Numbered from the stretch's first letter, positions 1-6,900 are shown. The stretch is DNA of 8,534 nucleotides from Comamonadaceae bacterium (GCA_947377705.1 CANCGU010000109.1:1-8534); one strand, 5' to 3'. Translations and numbers: made by a program. Notes: generated by a model from the letters alone, not told the origin.

Positions 1-503
1 ATGATGCGGGTGTTGTCTAGCAATTTTTCCTTGACCAAATCGACACCTAAATCATCGGGCACAGGGCCGATGTAGCAGTCGATCCGACTTTCTTTTAAGT
101 CGAGTTCGATGGTGGGATACACGGCATCGATGATGTCGATGACCACATTTGGATATTTGGCGCGAAAAGACTGCAGGGCGTTAGGAAGCAGTGCGATGTG
201 GGGCACGCTGGAAAGTGCCACTCGCAGGTGGCCATGGGTTTCACCTCGCAGTTGGTCTATTTCTTCCTGAGCGCGGCGAAGTTCGTCGCGTACGGTGCTG
301 GCCCGAAGTAGGAATACCTCGCCCATCGCTGTGAGTCGAACACCGCCGGCCGTACGCTGAAACAGCGCCACGCCAAGCTCGCGTTCGAGTTCTTGAATGC
401 TGCGACTCATGGCGGGCTGTGATCCCCCAACTTGGCGCGCCGCCGCACGCAGACTGCCACGTTCGGCTACAGCCAGAAAATCTCTGATGGCGTTCAATTT
501 CAT
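1..503 (-). CDS. LysR-type transcriptional regulator, N-terminal 167 residues (runs off the left edge)
   Basis: Reading the minus strand from the ATG at 503 gives an open frame to the window edge. It begins MKLNAIRDFLAVAERGSLR and has the LysR winged helix-turn-helix pattern in residues 1-60: a run of alanines (RAAARQ), then QPAMSRSIQELE, then LGVALFQR and GVRLTAMGE. A linker helix (about 65-90) and the start of the periplasmic-binding-like effector domain (from about residue 92, LRVALSSVPHIALLP) follow. The rest, roughly 130 residues by family norm, lies outside. A good ribosome binding site, GAAGGAA on the minus strand (plus 511-517), sits 7 bases before the ATG. The gene is divergent from the FAD monooxygenase at 615, the usual arrangement for a LysR activator and its target, so it probably controls that gene and perhaps itself. 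The ligand cannot be read from the sequence; an aromatic acid or ring metabolite is a guess from context. Confidence 0.93.
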   Translation of the reverse strand, partial: MKLNAIRDFLAVAERGSLRAAARQVGGSQPAMSRSIQELERELGVALFQRTAGGVRLTAMGEVFLLRASTVRDELRRAQEEIDQLRGETHGHLRVALSSVPHIALLPNALQSFRAKYPNVVIDIIDAVYPTIELDLKESRIDCYIGPVPDDLGVDLVKEKLLDNTRI

Positions 504-526
504 ACTTTGCTTCCTTCTTGATCGCA

Positions 527-556
527 TTTTGGCATCGGTATTCCACTTTTGCCATC
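527..556. promoter_or_regulatory. Candidate regulator-binding repeats in the lysR/monooxygenase divergent region
   Basis: The 111-bp gap (504-614) contains two 10-bp direct repeats, TTTTGGCATC (527-536) and TTTTGCCATC (547-556). They differ at one base and are offset by exactly 20 bp, about two helical turns. The same bases form a short dyad, TGGCA (530-534) and TGCCA (550-554), 15 bases apart. CATC recurs at 574-577, a further 21 bp on. This placement suits a LysR tetramer binding one DNA face and controlling both divergent genes. Binding is an inference. I saw no strong -35/-10 pair for the monooxygenase, as is common for activator-dependent promoters. Confidence 0.35.
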
Positions 557-601
557 TTCCTGCATAGCTAACCCATCTTTAACATCATTGACAACTCATA
601 A

Positions 602-607
602 AAGGAG
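602..607 (+). promoter_or_regulatory. Ribosome binding site that fixes the monooxygenase start
   Basis: AAGGAG lies 7 bases before the ATG at 615. The frame is open back to an ATG at 549, but that codon has no comparable site and would add 22 non-conserved residues ahead of the FAD-binding fold. The start at 615 is therefore preferred. Confidence 0.85.
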
Positions 608-614
608 ACTAACC

Positions 615-2237
615 ATGGTTGATTCAACGGTCCGCACGCGTGTGCTCATCGTCGGTGCAGGGCCGGTCGGTATGGCGGCTGCGATTGAGCTTGGCCATCG
701 CGGTATTCCTTGTTTGCTGATTGAGCGAAACGATCGCGTCGGCTACGCGCCACGCGCCAAGACCACGAATGTCAGGACTCGCGAGCATTTCCGTCGTTGG
801 GGTATTGCTGACGCGCTGAAAGCGGCTTCTCCGCTGGGTGTGGACTATCCGTCCAATGTCGTGTTTTGTACCCGACTCTCGGGTCAAGAGCTCACGCGTT
901 TTGAAAATGCCCTGTACTGCGCGCCGGGTCGCAATCCTTTCTATTCAGAACATTCGCAATGGATTCCGCAATACACGGTGGAAGAGGTCATGCGTTCGCA
1001 TATCCAGTCGCTGCCAAATGTCGAGATGCGATTTAACACCCAGCTTCAAAAAATATCGCAAGACGAACAAGGCGTGCAAGCGGCGGCTGTAGATCTGCCG
1101 TCTGGCAAAGCGTATGTGATCCATGCGGATTATTTGATCGGTGCCGATGGCGCCCGTAGCTTGGTACGTGAAGCCATCGGTGCCAAGCTAGAGGGGACCT
1201 ACGGGCTCGCCCGTCACTACAACATCGTGTTTCGTGCACCTGGACTCGCACAGGCACATAAGCTCGGCCCCGCCATCATGTATTGGCAAGTGAACGGAGA
1301 TGCCCCGAGCCTGATCGGCCCCATGGACCGCGGAGATAAGTGGTTCTTCATGCCGACGAGTGTGAAAGAGGACTACAAATTAGACTTGGCCGACGCTCCC
1401 GCGCTGATTCGCCAAGCAACAGGGATTGATTTGCCATACGAAATCTTGTCCAGCGATGAATGGGTGGCCAGCCGTTTCTTGAGCAATTCATACCGAGATC
1501 GACGCGTTTTTTTGGCCGGCGATGCTTGCCACCTGCATCCACCCTTTGGTGGCTATGGCATGAACATGGGTGTTGCAGATGGTGTCGATCTTGGCTGGAA
1601 GCTGGCCGCTGTGCTCAAGGGGTGGGGCGGTCGTCAGTTGCTCGATAGTTACGAACAAGAACGCCGGCCCGTGCATGCGCTTGTGCTGGACGAAGCTGTG
1701 GCGAACCACAGCGTTCTTAGCCATCAACTCTGGACCGATGGCTTAGATGCCAATGATGCAACGGGCGCAGCTTTGCGCAAAGATGTCGGTGCGCGCATAC
1801 AGACCTCGAAGATGCGTGAGTTCAACACACTGGGTGTGATGTTGGGCTACCACTACGAACACTCGCCGGTCATCGTGCCTGACGGAAGCCCCGAACCTGG
1901 ACATGATTTTGTCAACTACATTCCTTCGTCCCGCCCTGGCCATTTGGCGCCACATGCCTGGATGCACGATGGCAGCTCGTTGTATGACCATTTCGGTCAG
2001 TATTTCACGCTGTTGGCTAGTAAAAATGCACCTTCTGAAGCCATTGATGAAGCGCAACGACAAGCAAAAGCGTTAGGTGTGTCCTTAAAAGTGATCCAGC
2101 CCCAGGAAGCAGGTATCGCAGAACTTTACCCCATGCTTTTGACATTGATCCGACCTGATCAACACATCGCTTGGCGAGGCAACGCATGGCCAAGCGCTAC
2201 CCAAGGTCTCATGCAGCAAGTGAGTGGCTGCCGTTAA
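615..2237 (+). CDS. Class A FAD-dependent aromatic ring monooxygenase (PHBH/MhpA-like fold), 540 aa
   Basis: Predicted cytoplasmic flavoprotein that hydroxylates a phenolic or other aromatic substrate using NAD(P)H and O2. All three family signatures are present: the dinucleotide fold GAGPVG (Gly14, Gly16, Gly19) with an acidic residue at strand 2 end (Glu37), the DG motif IGADGARS (Asp178-Gly179), and the FAD-ribityl GD motif AGDACHLHPPFGGYGMN (Gly302-Asp303). After about residue 400 comes the thioredoxin-like C-terminal domain found in MhpA and phenol-hydroxylase relatives, ending with RPDQHIAWRG. The length of 540 is normal for that group. The gene is divergent from the LysR regulator and ends at a hairpin terminator, so it looks monocistronic. 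The substrate is unknown. The conserved core would fit 3-hydroxyphenylpropionate, chlorophenol or polyketide hydroxylases equally well, so no gene symbol is given. No frameshift or missing motif is seen. Confidence 0.92.
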   Translation: MVDSTVRTRVLIVGAGPVGMAAAIELGHRGIPCLLIERNDRVGYAPRAKTTNVRTREHFRRWGIADALKAASPLGVDYPSNVVFCTRLSGQELTRFENALYCAPGRNPFYSEHSQWIPQYTVEEVMRSHIQSLPNVEMRFNTQLQKISQDEQGVQAAAVDLPSGKAYVIHADYLIGADGARSLVREAIGAKLEGTYGLARHYNIVFRAPGLAQAHKLGPAIMYWQVNGDAPSLIGPMDRGDKWFFMPTSVKEDYKLDLADAPALIRQATGIDLPYEILSSDEWVASRFLSNSYRDRRVFLAGDACHLHPPFGGYGMNMGVADGVDLGWKLAAVLKGWGGRQLLDSYEQERRPVHALVLDEAVANHSVLSHQLWTDGLDANDATGAALRKDVGARIQTSKMREFNTLGVMLGYHYEHSPVIVPDGSPEPGHDFVNYIPSSRPGHLAPHAWMHDGSSLYDHFGQYFTLLASKNAPSEAIDEAQRQAKALGVSLKVIQPQEAGIAELYPMLLTLIRPDQHIAWRGNAWPSATQGLMQQVSGCR

Positions 2238-2253
2238 AAACAATCTAGCGGTT

Positions 2254-3036
2254 CTATTTATGGAGTGAAATCATTCCCTTATCGCGAATGATTTCACTGC
2301 TTTTTGGGGACTCAAATGATTGTAAAAATGCGTGGCCTATTTCTCTCTTAGCGCTATTGGCGCGAAGTGCGGCAGCGTAGGTGGTGTAATTTTGAATGGT
2401 ATCTGGAAGTGGACCTATCAAGACAACGCCCACCACCGGCAAAATTTCGCTGATTTGATGAATGGCGATATCAGCTTCCCCTGTCACCAGTTTTTCTGCA
2501 ACCAGTCCCCCATTGACGAGCACGGCTTTTGATTTCACTTCGTCTGCAAGGCCCATGCGTTCGAATAAACCTTCCAAATAAATACCACTTGAGCCACCGG
2601 ATGCTGGATTGATGATGGCGACATGGCGTGCGTTGCGAATGATCTGTTTGAAGTCTTCTACGGTGTTCAACGCGGGCGGTGGAGTGCCTTCTTTGACGGC
2701 GATGCCGATGGCTACTTTGGCCAGAGAAATCATGCTAGTTTTTTCGACCAACCCGTTGGATGCGAAAGTGTTTAATGCCGTCGGTGGTAGAACCAAAACA
2801 TCAAAGTATTCGCCGGCAGACACTCTTTTGGAGATTGCACCTGCCGTATCGTTTTGAATGATAACGCGATGTCCTGTACGCTTTTCATAGTCGGCAGCGA
2901 CAGCCGCCACGACTTGCTTAAAAGCACCTGTCGTTAACACATTCAGTGTGTCTGCCCACGCACTTTTTCCTAGCAAGAGCGTGCACAGTAAAAATAAAAA
3001 AAATGATGTTGGTTTCATGTGCAGCGTGAGGGGCAT
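2254..3036 (-). CDS. ModA-like periplasmic ABC substrate-binding protein, 260 aa
   Basis: The product opens with a signal peptide: a hydrophobic run FFLFLLCTLLLG, then KSAWA with likely cleavage after Ala28. The mature protein starts DTLNVLTTGAFKQ, resembling the type 2 periplasmic binding fold of the ModA/extracellular solute-binding group. Other family-like segments are the FDVLVLPPTAL hinge, NPASGGSSGIYLEGLFERMGL and the GEADIAIHQISEI strand. The ATG at 3036 is chosen because AAGGA (plus 3043-3047) sits 6 bases before it. A TTG at 3051 in the same frame would include that site inside the gene, and a second ATG at 3018 has no site. No modB, modC or other ABC component is adjacent, so the protein is an orphan. 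Molybdate is not assured as ligand; members of this group near catabolic genes may bind organic anions. The gene is convergent with the monooxygenase and divergent from the operon at 3273. Confidence 0.88.
   Translation of the reverse strand: MPLTLHMKPTSFFLFLLCTLLLGKSAWADTLNVLTTGAFKQVVAAVAADYEKRTGHRVIIQNDTAGAISKRVSAGEYFDVLVLPPTALNTFASNGLVEKTSMISLAKVAIGIAVKEGTPPPALNTVEDFKQIIRNARHVAIINPASGGSSGIYLEGLFERMGLADEVKSKAVLVNGGLVAEKLVTGEADIAIHQISEILPVVGVVLIGPLPDTIQNYTTYAAALRANSAKREIGHAFLQSFESPKSSEIIRDKGMISLHK
2264..2305 (+). terminator. Rho-independent terminator of the monooxygenase gene, inside the convergent CDS
   Basis: A perfect 13-bp stem pairs AGTGAAATCATTC (2264-2276) with GAATGATTTCACT (2286-2298) around a 9-base loop, followed by GC and five T (2301-2305). 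It starts 27 bases after the monooxygenase stop. Read on the minus strand the stem is not followed by a T-run, so it should work in the plus direction only. It overlaps the last codons of the ModA-like gene. Confidence 0.75.
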
Positions 3037-3042
3037 AAATAG

Positions 3043-3047
3043 TCCTT
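3043..3047 (-). promoter_or_regulatory. Ribosome binding site deciding the ModA-like start
   Basis: AAGGA on the minus strand, 6 bases before the ATG at 3036. It supports that codon over the upstream TTG (3051) and the downstream ATG (3018). Confidence 0.7.
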
Positions 3048-3079
3048 CCAATTCTTTAACGAGAATCGACGTTCCCTTT

Positions 3080-3108
3080 ATCGTAGATTAATTTCGCAAC
3101 CGGGTTAA
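3080..3108 (-). promoter_or_regulatory. Candidate sigma-70 promoter for the ModA-like gene
   Basis: On the minus strand TTAACC (plus 3103-3108) is a 4/6 match to the -35 box. It is followed after exactly 17 bases by TACGAT (plus 3080-3085), a 4/6 match to the -10 box. The -10 lies 43 bases before the ATG at 3036, a normal leader length. The match is moderate, so this is a suggestion only. Confidence 0.35.
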
Positions 3109-3187
3109 TACTTACTTGGTGGCGAAGTGCTGTTGTATTTTTAGAATATCAGTTATGCATTTTTGAGGCTGCTTTTGTTCATTACAG

Positions 3188-3205
3188 ATGCACAATCAAG
3201 TGCAT
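3188..3205. promoter_or_regulatory. 18-bp inverted repeat, candidate operator of the catabolic operon
   Basis: ATGCAC, six bases, GTGCAT: a perfect 6-bp dyad at 3188-3205, 67 bases before the start of the LivK-like gene and in the 236-bp divergent region 3037-3272. A weaker dyad, TATT-N5-AATA (3136-3148), fits the LysR T-N11-A pattern and lies upstream. A TAGAAT hexamer (3142-3147) could be a -10 box but has no good -35. The first dyad would then lie downstream of the promoter, as a repressor site might. The binding protein is unknown. Confidence 0.4.
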
Positions 3206-3272
3206 TTCATGTAGTTTGATCTGCTTGAAAATGAAAATTAACGGTCAAGAAAACTTTTAAACAGGAGACAAA

Positions 3273-4409
3273 ATGAAACTATTCAAGCAACTGGTGTTGT
3301 CGTCATTGATCGGTGTCGCCACCATCGCAAGCGCACAAAACGTCAAAATTGTCGGCTTGGTCGAATTGACCGGTACCGGCACCACTTCGGGCACCAACTT
3401 TGACAATGGCATCAAACTGGCTGTCAAAGAGATCAATGCGGCTGGCGGTATCTTGGGCAAGAAGGTGGACTATGTTTCGTATGACACGCAGTCCAATCCA
3501 GGTGTGGCCAAAGGTTTGACCGATAAGGCTGTGGATGATGGTGCATACGTGGTGATGGGACCAGTATTTTCAGGCTCCATCATGGTGAGCATGGCGTCGA
3601 CCAAGCGCGCTGAAATTCCTAACTTCACAGGTGGTGAGGCCGCCGCGATTACCCAGCAAGGCAACCCGTATGTGTTCCGCACATCGTTCACGCAGTCCAC
3701 CGCCATGCCAAAGATTGCGAATTACATCAAAGACAAAGTCAAAGCCAAAACTGTTGACGTGGTGTATGTGAACAACGACTTTGGTAAAGGCGGCCGAGAC
3801 TTGATCATCAAAGCCCTAGAAGCTCGGGGTATCAAAGTGGGGGCCGACATTTCTTCTGAGCCAGGTCAAGTCGATTTCAGCAGCGTCGTGGTGAAAGCCA
3901 AGCAATCCAATGCAGATGCCTTGTTTGCTTATACGAATGAAGAGGAATCCGCTCGCTTGCTGCGTGAGTTGAAAAAGCAAGGCTACAAAAAACCTGTGCT
4001 GGGTGAAACCGTGTTGACTAGCCAAAAAGTGATTGAACTGGCAGGCGATGCTGCCAACGGCGCAATTGCTCACGTCGGCTTGACAGCTGACGCCCCACAA
4101 GCGGGTGTGAAAAAGTTTGATGCGGCTTTCCAAAAGGAATACGGCTCACGTTCTGATCACAATGGGTTGAAGGGCTACATTGGCATGTACACCGTCAAGG
4201 CAGTCACCGAAAAGCTGGGTAAGTTTGATTCCAAGGCGTTTGCCGCTGCGATGAAAAATATCAGCCTTTCGGCCAAAACCAACCCCGGCTTGTTGTTGGA
4301 TATTTCTTACGATGAGAACGGCGACTTAGACCGTGAAAGCTACTTGACCAAAGTCGTGAATGGCAGACAAGTGGTGAGCGAAATTTTGCCACCTGTGAAT
4401 AAAAAATAA
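3273..4409 (+). CDS. LivJ/LivK-type (branched-chain amino acid family) ABC substrate-binding protein, 378 aa
   Basis: A periplasmic binding protein of the type 1 fold that would deliver a ligand to a LivHMGF-type ABC transporter. Residues 1-21 form a signal peptide (KLFKQLVLSSLIGVATIASA, likely cleavage before Gln22). The mature protein has family hallmarks: KIVGLVELTGTGTTSGTNF at the N-terminus, GIKLAVKEINAAGGILGKKV, then DTQSNPGVAKG, GPVFSGS and, in the second lobe, VDVVYVNNDFGKGG and GYIGMYTVKAV. The length of 378 is usual. AGGAG (3263-3267) lies 5 bases before the ATG. It is the first gene of the operon and its stop is 14 bases before the AroE paralogue. No permease or ATPase gene is nearby, so it must use a transporter encoded elsewhere. 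In Burkholderiales many such proteins bind aromatic acids or other organic acids rather than amino acids; with ring-cleavage genes downstream that is the more likely role here (inference). Confidence 0.93.
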   Translation: MKLFKQLVLSSLIGVATIASAQNVKIVGLVELTGTGTTSGTNFDNGIKLAVKEINAAGGILGKKVDYVSYDTQSNPGVAKGLTDKAVDDGAYVVMGPVFSGSIMVSMASTKRAEIPNFTGGEAAAITQQGNPYVFRTSFTQSTAMPKIANYIKDKVKAKTVDVVYVNNDFGKGGRDLIIKALEARGIKVGADISSEPGQVDFSSVVVKAKQSNADALFAYTNEEESARLLRELKKQGYKKPVLGETVLTSQKVIELAGDAANGAIAHVGLTADAPQAGVKKFDAAFQKEYGSRSDHNGLKGYIGMYTVKAVTEKLGKFDSKAFAAAMKNISLSAKTNPGLLLDISYDENGDLDRESYLTKVVNGRQVVSEILPPVNKK

Positions 4410-4423
4410 TGGAAATTTGAAGA

Positions 4424-5266
4424 ATGTCAGACAGCAATCAATTCAAGTTAGCAGGCGTCATGGGGATGCCGGTGTTTCAATCGCGCTCGCCCATCCTGCA
4501 CAACTATTGGATTAAGAAGTACAACCTGAAGGGTGCCTACGGGCACTTTCCAGTGCAGATTGAAAACGTGGAGGCTGCCGTCAGAGGTTTGTCTGCGTTA
4601 GGTATTGCGGGCTGCAATATCACGCAGCCACACAAACTGATGGCGATGAAGCTGATGGACAAGCTCAGTCCAATGGCTCAACGCATTGGCGCGATCAACT
4701 GCATCGTTGTACAGCCAGATGGCAGTCTTCATGGTTTTAACAATGATGGGTTTGGCTACATTCAAAGTTTGAAAGACGCCAAACCCACATGGCGTGCTGA
4801 TGATGGGCCCATCGTGGTGTTGGGTTCAGGCGGCGCAGCTCGCGCTGTGGTGATCAGCTTGCTTGATGAGGGGGCGAAAGAAATTCGTTTGATCAACCGC
4901 ACACGAGCCAAGGCTGATGAGTTGGCATCGGTTGACCCATCCGTGGTGAAAACGTATGAATGGGCCAACCGCCACGCTGCGCTTGAAGGCGCAGCGATGT
5001 TGGTCAATACCACCAACCAAGGCATGTATGGCCAACCACCACTTGAGATCAGCCTAGATGCGTTACCCAAGTCCGCCATGGTGTCTGACTTGATTTACAT
5101 CCCACTCGAAACGCCTTTGTTAACTGCTGCGCGTGAGCGTGGACATTTGACAGTGAATGGCCTAGGGATGTTGCTCAATCAGGCGATTCCTGCGTTTGAG
5201 GCATGGTTTGGCGTCAAGCCAGACATTACAGATGAGCTGCGTCAAGCAGTTCTGGCTACTTTTTAA
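4424..5266 (+). CDS. aroE: Shikimate/quinate dehydrogenase family protein (AroE paralogue), 280 aa
   Basis: A cytoplasmic NAD(P)-dependent dehydrogenase of the AroE fold. Nearly all substrate-pocket residues of the family can be placed: Ser20 and Ser22 (QSRSP), Thr67 and Lys71 (NITQPHK, catalytic Lys), Asn92 (AINC), Asp108 (NNDGFGY, catalytic Asp), Tyr225 (DLIYIP) and Gln253 (MLLNQA). The cofactor fold shows GSGGAARAV (134-142) and NRT (158-160), a loop usually linked with NADP preference. Two spots differ from the usual AroE wording: NC instead of NT at 92-93 and NND instead of NTD at 106-108. The gene lies in a catabolic operon, not among aromatic amino acid synthesis genes, so it is probably not the biosynthetic copy but a quinate/shikimate-type or repurposed dehydrogenase. 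The symbol marks family, not proven role. Its ribosome binding site is weak (GGAA at 4411-4414, plus GAAGA abutting the ATG), which suggests coupling to the upstream gene. Confidence 0.88.
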   Translation: MSDSNQFKLAGVMGMPVFQSRSPILHNYWIKKYNLKGAYGHFPVQIENVEAAVRGLSALGIAGCNITQPHKLMAMKLMDKLSPMAQRIGAINCIVVQPDGSLHGFNNDGFGYIQSLKDAKPTWRADDGPIVVLGSGGAARAVVISLLDEGAKEIRLINRTRAKADELASVDPSVVKTYEWANRHAALEGAAMLVNTTNQGMYGQPPLEISLDALPKSAMVSDLIYIPLETPLLTAARERGHLTVNGLGMLLNQAIPAFEAWFGVKPDITDELRQAVLATF

Positions 5267-5269
5267 GTG

Positions 5270-6091
5270 ATGAGCATCCTCACAGAAGCAAAGATTGATT
5301 CGCACTGCCATGTGCTGGAGCCGAGTCGTTTTCCCTATGGCGAAACGGTGTCTTATCGACCTTCGGGGCAGGAGATGGGCAGTGCCAAATATTTCCAAGA
5401 GGTGATGGCTTGTTATGAGGTGAAGCACGCGTTGTTGGTGGGGCCCAATTCGGGATATGCGACGGACAACCGTTGTTTGCTGGATGCGATTGCATGTGCG
5501 CCTGAAGTGTTCAAGGGCATTGCTGTGGTGCCCAACAACATCAGCTTGGAGGCTTTGCAGCAATTTAAATCGCAAGGGGTGATAGGACTGGCCTTCAACC
5601 CATCCTTGATGGGTTTTGATTTTTATTCCAACATTGAACCCTTGTTGCAACGGCTCAAGCAGCTGGACATGTGGGCACAGTTCCAAGTTGAGAATGATTT
5701 GTTGCTTGACTTCTTACCCATGCTCTCTCGCGTGGATGTGAAGATGATGGTGGACCACTGTGGTCGTCCCAATTTGAATGCAGGTATTTCGCAGCCAGGA
5801 TTTCAAGCGCTATTGGCTTTGGGACGAGAAGGGCGAACCGTGGTGAAGATTTCTGGCTTTGCTAAGTTCTCGCAAGTGGGGTATCCCTTTGCAGACACCC
5901 GCATTTTCACAGAATCGCTTGTGCGTGAGTTCGGTTTGAAAAATTGCGTGTGGGCTTCAGATTGGCCTTACCTCAAAGCACCGTATCGACTCGATTACGG
6001 TCCGATGTTGCGTGCGTATGAATCTATGTTTAACGCGGACGAACGTCATCAGTTGATGTGGTCTTCCGCGAAACATCATTTTGGTTTTTGA
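5270..6091 (+). CDS. Amidohydrolase-superfamily lactone hydrolase, LigI/COG3618 group, 273 aa
   Basis: A TIM-barrel hydrolase of the amidohydrolase-2 group that includes 2-pyrone-4,6-dicarboxylate lactonase (LigI), 4-sulfomuconolactone hydrolase and galactarolactone isomerase. The N-terminal motif KIDSHCHVLEPSRFPYGE carries the HxH pair (His12, His14). VDHCGRP gives His163, KISGF (193-197) follows, and WASDWPY gives the catalytic Asp231. From memory LigI uses His31, His33, His180 and Asp248; the spacing between these residues is almost the same here, which supports a lactonase role. The substrate is not known. The ATG at 5270 is chosen; a GTG at 5267, directly after the upstream stop, is an in-frame alternative adding one residue. 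There is no clear ribosome binding site, so translation is probably coupled to the AroE paralogue, whose TAA ends only 3 bases earlier. The next gene begins 18 bases downstream. Confidence 0.87.
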   Translation: MSILTEAKIDSHCHVLEPSRFPYGETVSYRPSGQEMGSAKYFQEVMACYEVKHALLVGPNSGYATDNRCLLDAIACAPEVFKGIAVVPNNISLEALQQFKSQGVIGLAFNPSLMGFDFYSNIEPLLQRLKQLDMWAQFQVENDLLLDFLPMLSRVDVKMMVDHCGRPNLNAGISQPGFQALLALGREGRTVVKISGFAKFSQVGYPFADTRIFTESLVREFGLKNCVWASDWPYLKAPYRLDYGPMLRAYESMFNADERHQLMWSSAKHHFGF

Positions 6092-6109
6092 CTTTCGGAA
6101 CGAAACCAC

Positions 6110-6898
6110 ATGGCCCGTATGCCCTCTTTGTACATACCGCACGGTGGCGGCCCTTCCTTTTTTATGGAAGGTGAGCGCAAACAACGGTATCAATCTACGG
6201 AAAATTTTTTAAGAGGCATTCAACATTTTCTGCCTGCCCAACCCAGTGCTATTTTGATCATCACGGCACACTGGGAAACGCGCATTCCTTCATTCACCGG
6301 TGGCGCTCATCCTGATTTGATTTACGACTATTATGGATTTCCACCAGAAACCTATGCGCTGAAATATCCAGCCCCCGGGTTCCCCGAGTTGGCCAAACGT
6401 GCGGCAGATTTGATTATTCAGTCGGGAGTGCCTGCTTTTGTTGATCCCGATTACGGTTGGGACCATGGCGTATTCATTCCGCTGAAGGTGATGTATCCCG
6501 AAGCGGATATACCTGTGGTGGCCATGTCTTTGCACGAAAGTTTAGATCCGAATTTGCACAGTCATTTGGGTCGAGCGCTTAGCGTTTTGCGGGACGAAAA
6601 TGTGCTCATCTTGGGCGCAGGTATGAGTTATCACAACTTAAGAAATTTTGCTGAGCAAGCGCCTGCATCGTATGCGTTTCATGACTGGTTAGACAAGACG
6701 CTTGCTGGGACGTGGGAGACCCGTTCTCAAGGGCTTGCCAATTGGCAACAAGCTCCGGGTGGTTATGGTTCCCACCCCAGAGAAGAGCATTTGCTTCCCT
6801 TGATGGTCGCGAGCGGTGCAGGGTCGGATGCCCCTGGGAGACCTATATGGCGAGGTGAAATTGGACCGACTTGCATCGGTGCATGGGCATTTGATTGA
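6110..6898 (+). CDS. LigB-family extradiol ring-cleavage dioxygenase (DODA/YgiD type), 262 aa
   Basis: A single-subunit non-heme metal dioxygenase of the class III (LigB) fold, which opens catechol-type rings next to the hydroxyls. It shows the family metal-site histidines: His11 in IPHGGGPSFF, His54 in ITAHWE and His227 in HPREEHLLPL, with His119 in YGWDHGVFIPLK as the likely acid-base residue. GAGMSYHNLR, typical of the DODA branch, is also present. The length of 262 matches DODA/YgiD rather than the two-subunit LigAB. GGAA (6097-6100) lies 9 bases before the ATG. The gene sits between two predicted hydrolases in the same operon, so a ring-opened product that cyclises to a pyrone or lactone would be handled next door (inference). 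The true substrate is unknown: members of this branch are often named 4,5-DOPA dioxygenase without evidence for DOPA as physiological substrate. Confidence 0.92.
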   Translation: MARMPSLYIPHGGGPSFFMEGERKQRYQSTENFLRGIQHFLPAQPSAILIITAHWETRIPSFTGGAHPDLIYDYYGFPPETYALKYPAPGFPELAKRAADLIIQSGVPAFVDPDYGWDHGVFIPLKVMYPEADIPVVAMSLHESLDPNLHSHLGRALSVLRDENVLILGAGMSYHNLRNFAEQAPASYAFHDWLDKTLAGTWETRSQGLANWQQAPGGYGSHPREEHLLPLMVASGAGSDAPGRPIWRGEIGPTCIGAWAFD

Positions 6899-6900
6899 GA

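Noticed and set aside
241..555. 104-codon minus-strand reading frame
   Set aside because: It overlaps the LysR gene in another frame. Its product is rich in Arg and Ser and shows no family motif, whereas the LysR frame is clearly coding.
588..593. Perfect -35 hexamer TTGACA upstream of the monooxygenase
   Set aside because: A -10 box at normal distance would overlap the start codon at 615, and no matching hexamer is present, so it cannot drive this gene from its accepted start.
2254..3036. Naming the binding protein modA
   Set aside because: The fold fits ModA, but there are no modB/modC neighbours and the ligand residues cannot be verified by eye, so a molybdate role is not supported.
3116..3132. 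Possible sigma-54 promoter (GG/GC elements)
   Set aside because: The spacing between the GG and GC dinucleotides is one base off the required distance and the flanking bases do not match.
5162..5686. 174-codon minus-strand reading frame
   Set aside because: It lies opposite the AroE paralogue and LigI-like genes, both with clear catalytic motifs. The product has no recognisable domain or ribosome binding site.
4424..6898. Complete protocatechuate 4,5-cleavage pathway
   Set aside because: The dioxygenase is the single-subunit DODA type, and the dehydrogenase is AroE-like rather than LigC-like. No hydratase, aldolase or tautomerase gene is present.
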